From Peptococcaceae bacterium (GTDB lineage Bacteria > Bacillota > Desulfotomaculia > Desulfotomaculales > JACDOK01), in NCBI GenBank assembly GCA_017656185.1, contig JACDOK010000007.1:1-64000 (forward strand): DNA of 64,000 nt, given 5' to 3'. Below the pieces are notes generated by a model. That model saw only the letters and a list, made by a program, of their open reading frames with translations, was not told the DNA's origin and did not search any database. A program made the translations under genes and the position numbers. Numbering within the stretch: position 1 is the stretch's first letter; every line of letters starts with the position of its first letter. Below, one piece after another: positions 62,643 to 64,000 of the stretch.

Positions 62643-63797
62643 TTACGTCAGTATTCCAACGTCGGGGGAAAGTGACGGATATATGGCAATCATGGTCATC
62701 ATTCCGCCGGGAAACTCACCCCAATTGGTAATTTGAGGTTCTTTGTGGGAGTGTAGCATAAAATAATACTCGCCGAACTCATTAAAGGATGTCACCCCTT
62801 TGGGAATGTCTCCTTTCACCCCGAGATAGGGGCTCCCACTCCACATGGTCCATCCTACATTACCAATACCCATATTCCGCAGATTTGGCAAAGTTATGGG
62901 AATGGGATTTTCGGGGGTATAACCCAGTCCGTCCCACTGATAAATTTGGTCATAGGTCTGACCTGGCCCGACCAGAACGGTAAAACGTTTATAAGAGAGG
63001 TCGACATTACCATTTCTCAGCAGCCTGCCGTCCATTCCCACTATCCTGGTATGGTTACCGTGGGGGTGAAGGGAGTGATTGCCAATCCCGGCGCCGATAT
63101 ACCGGATTAGTACCTTTTCTCCAGGCTGAGCCATTATCATGGAACTGTAAGGCTGGTGGGGAAGGTGATCCATATTATCCATTAACATGGTGTCAGGTGC
63201 ACAGCGCCCGTTTAATGTCCAGTAACGGGGCATATATTTACTGATAAGGTATGATCTGCCTTCCTCCACTGCCTGATGCAGGTCAGGGTCAATTTCTCCC
63301 ATTATTAAAAGGTATTCCCGGTCAAATTCCGTGTCTGTTCCGGTACCGTATGCTGTTTTATATTCTTTTACATTTGGATCGTAGTCAGCCGGCCGCACTA
63401 CCATCCCCCCGTACAATCCCATAGGAATCTGCACGTGCGGGTTGGTTCCGCTCTCATAAATAAAGGTTCCGGGGTGGGTTGCCGTAAAAGTATATGACAC
63501 CATATCTCCAGGTTCAGCGTGGTTTACAAAAGATACCAATCGGCCGGCACTGTATTGAGGCTGTACCGGCTGTCCTTCGACAGTAACTCCCGTTTGGCCG
63601 GGAAAAGATATGGAAACTGGTTCAGACAGTGTATTATATAGATTGACGGTGACCGTTTCACCCTGTGTCACAACCATATGAGGCCCCGGTAATTGGGCGG
63701 GTCCGTTTTCACTTTTGGAAAACCCCCAGAAATATATACTATTGCCATCGGGGGTACTTAAATAACCATCCTTTACCCAAAGGTTTATAAGAGACAT
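62643..63797 (-). CDS. Cupredoxin-fold protein, multicopper-oxidase-like (2)
   Basis: A 384-aa paralogue of the next gene. The first domain has the same losses (ISFPGQ for HxHG, IYESG for YHSH). The second domain keeps part of the ligand set: NHSLHPHGNHTRIVG still has the HxxHxHG pattern, and FMLHSHKEP near the end recalls the HxH of the last motif. It may therefore bind one copper. There is no signal peptide. The start is an ATG after GGAGAG. Confidence 0.82.
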   Translation of the reverse strand: MSLINLWVKDGYLSTPDGNSIYFWGFSKSENGPAQLPGPHMVVTQGETVTVNLYNTLSEPVSISFPGQTGVTVEGQPVQPQYSAGRLVSFVNHAEPGDMVSYTFTATHPGTFIYESGTNPHVQIPMGLYGGMVVRPADYDPNVKEYKTAYGTGTDTEFDREYLLIMGEIDPDLHQAVEEGRSYLISKYMPRYWTLNGRCAPDTMLMDNMDHLPHQPYSSMIMAQPGEKVLIRYIGAGIGNHSLHPHGNHTRIVGMDGRLLRNGNVDLSYKRFTVLVGPGQTYDQIYQWDGLGYTPENPIPITLPNLRNMGIGNVGWTMWSGSPYLGVKGDIPKGVTSFNEFGEYYFMLHSHKEPQITNWGEFPGGMMTMIAIYPSLSPDVGILT

Positions 63798-63869
63798 TTA
63801 CATTCTCTCCTTTGTGGTTTTTTCCTAAGGTGCCCCGTTGAAATGCAGTGAACTCTTGGCTGAAAAACT

Positions 63870-64000
63870 TTAAGGTGCAGGAAGCACCCTTACTTCAGTA
63901 ATCATCCCGCCAAATGATATTCCTGCAATGGTATTTTTGTGGTGATTACGGCTGTAAAGGGGATATATTCCCAAACGTGGGGCTGTAAAAATTGCATCCA
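63870..64000 (-). CDS. Cupredoxin-fold protein (3), partial
   Basis: The C-terminal 42 codons of a third paralogue, cut by the window edge. It reads IFTAPRLGIYPLYSRNHH, then FGGMITEVRVLPAP before the stop. This matches the ends of the two neighbouring proteins (GGMMTxI). It lies 73 bp before gene 2 on the same strand, so the cluster has at least three members. Confidence 0.75.
   Translation of the reverse strand, partial: DAIFTAPRLGIYPLYSRNHHKNTIAGISFGGMITEVRVLPAP

Overview
The window looks like chromosome from a spore-forming, low-to-middle GC member of the Clostridia, most like the Peptococcaceae (Desulfotomaculum/Pelotomaculum/Thermincola type). This is an inference from gene content: SpoIIP, SleB, a GH18 cortex-lysin-like protein, many lipoproteins with a classical lipobox, a c-di-AMP riboswitch, GTG/TTG starts behind strong GGAGG sites, and FeoA-fused DtxR regulation. 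I see no rRNA, tRNA or CRISPR array.

Layout. 0.1-4 kb: a nickel/cobalt ECF importer (CbiO, CbiQ, CbiM, a NikL-like subunit) led by a metal-binding lipoprotein, with a promoter, palindromic operator and leader attenuator. 4-8.3 kb: two small proteins, a 266-bp inverted-repeat element built of 12-bp repeats, the copper ATPase CopA and a flavoprotein. 8.4-10.9 kb: a c-di-AMP riboswitch and terminator in front of a glycine-betaine binding protein and permease, with no ATPase beside them. 10.9-14.5 kb: a DtxR-FeoA regulator and feoA-feoA-feoB with a consensus promoter and two matching operators. 14.5-19.7 kb: YibE/F, a His-rich ZnuA, GH18, SleB, DUF5320. 19.9-27.3 kb: a PocR-PAS-GGDEF-HD-GYP protein, a cysteine-cluster protein, a chemoreceptor, an amidohydrolase and a racemase. 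27.4-30.8 kb: a second zinc-type ABC system with an attenuated leader. 30.9-38.2 kb: SpoIIP, DedA, hemolysin III, and an ABC-2 exporter with its TetR repressor and three operators. 38.3-42.2 kb: the most unusual part, described below. 42.3-53.4 kb: an aminotransferase, a TnpB-only IS200/IS605 element inserted at the stop codon of a response regulator gene, a DUF6305/kinase/regulator operon, and a five-gene peptide ABC operon. 53.5-64 kb: DUF1232, a CoA-disulfide-reductase-like flavoenzyme, cell-wall enzymes, PfkB and DUF1992 proteins, and three tandem cupredoxin-fold genes that have lost most multicopper-oxidase ligands.

The candidate undescribed system is at 38.3-42.2 kb. Five consecutive small genes encode proteins sharing an N-x-N-Q-x-G-x-x-N motif. 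Two are about 100-residue modules with the motif twice. Three are short peptides with a conserved N-terminal helix, an Ala-rich hydrophobic segment and one Cys-bearing motif. The last two lie in a tandemly duplicated 470-bp unit whose promoter, 5' hairpin and 3' tail are conserved. A roughly 130-nt RNA with three hairpins and a predicted pseudoknot follows, then two proteins with small beta-barrel-like domains and a convergent His/Cys-rich relative. I cannot assign a function. A surface or spore-coat structural role is a hypothesis.

Metal homeostasis is the other theme: Ni/Co, Cu, Fe and two Zn-type systems, several with visible operators or attenuators.
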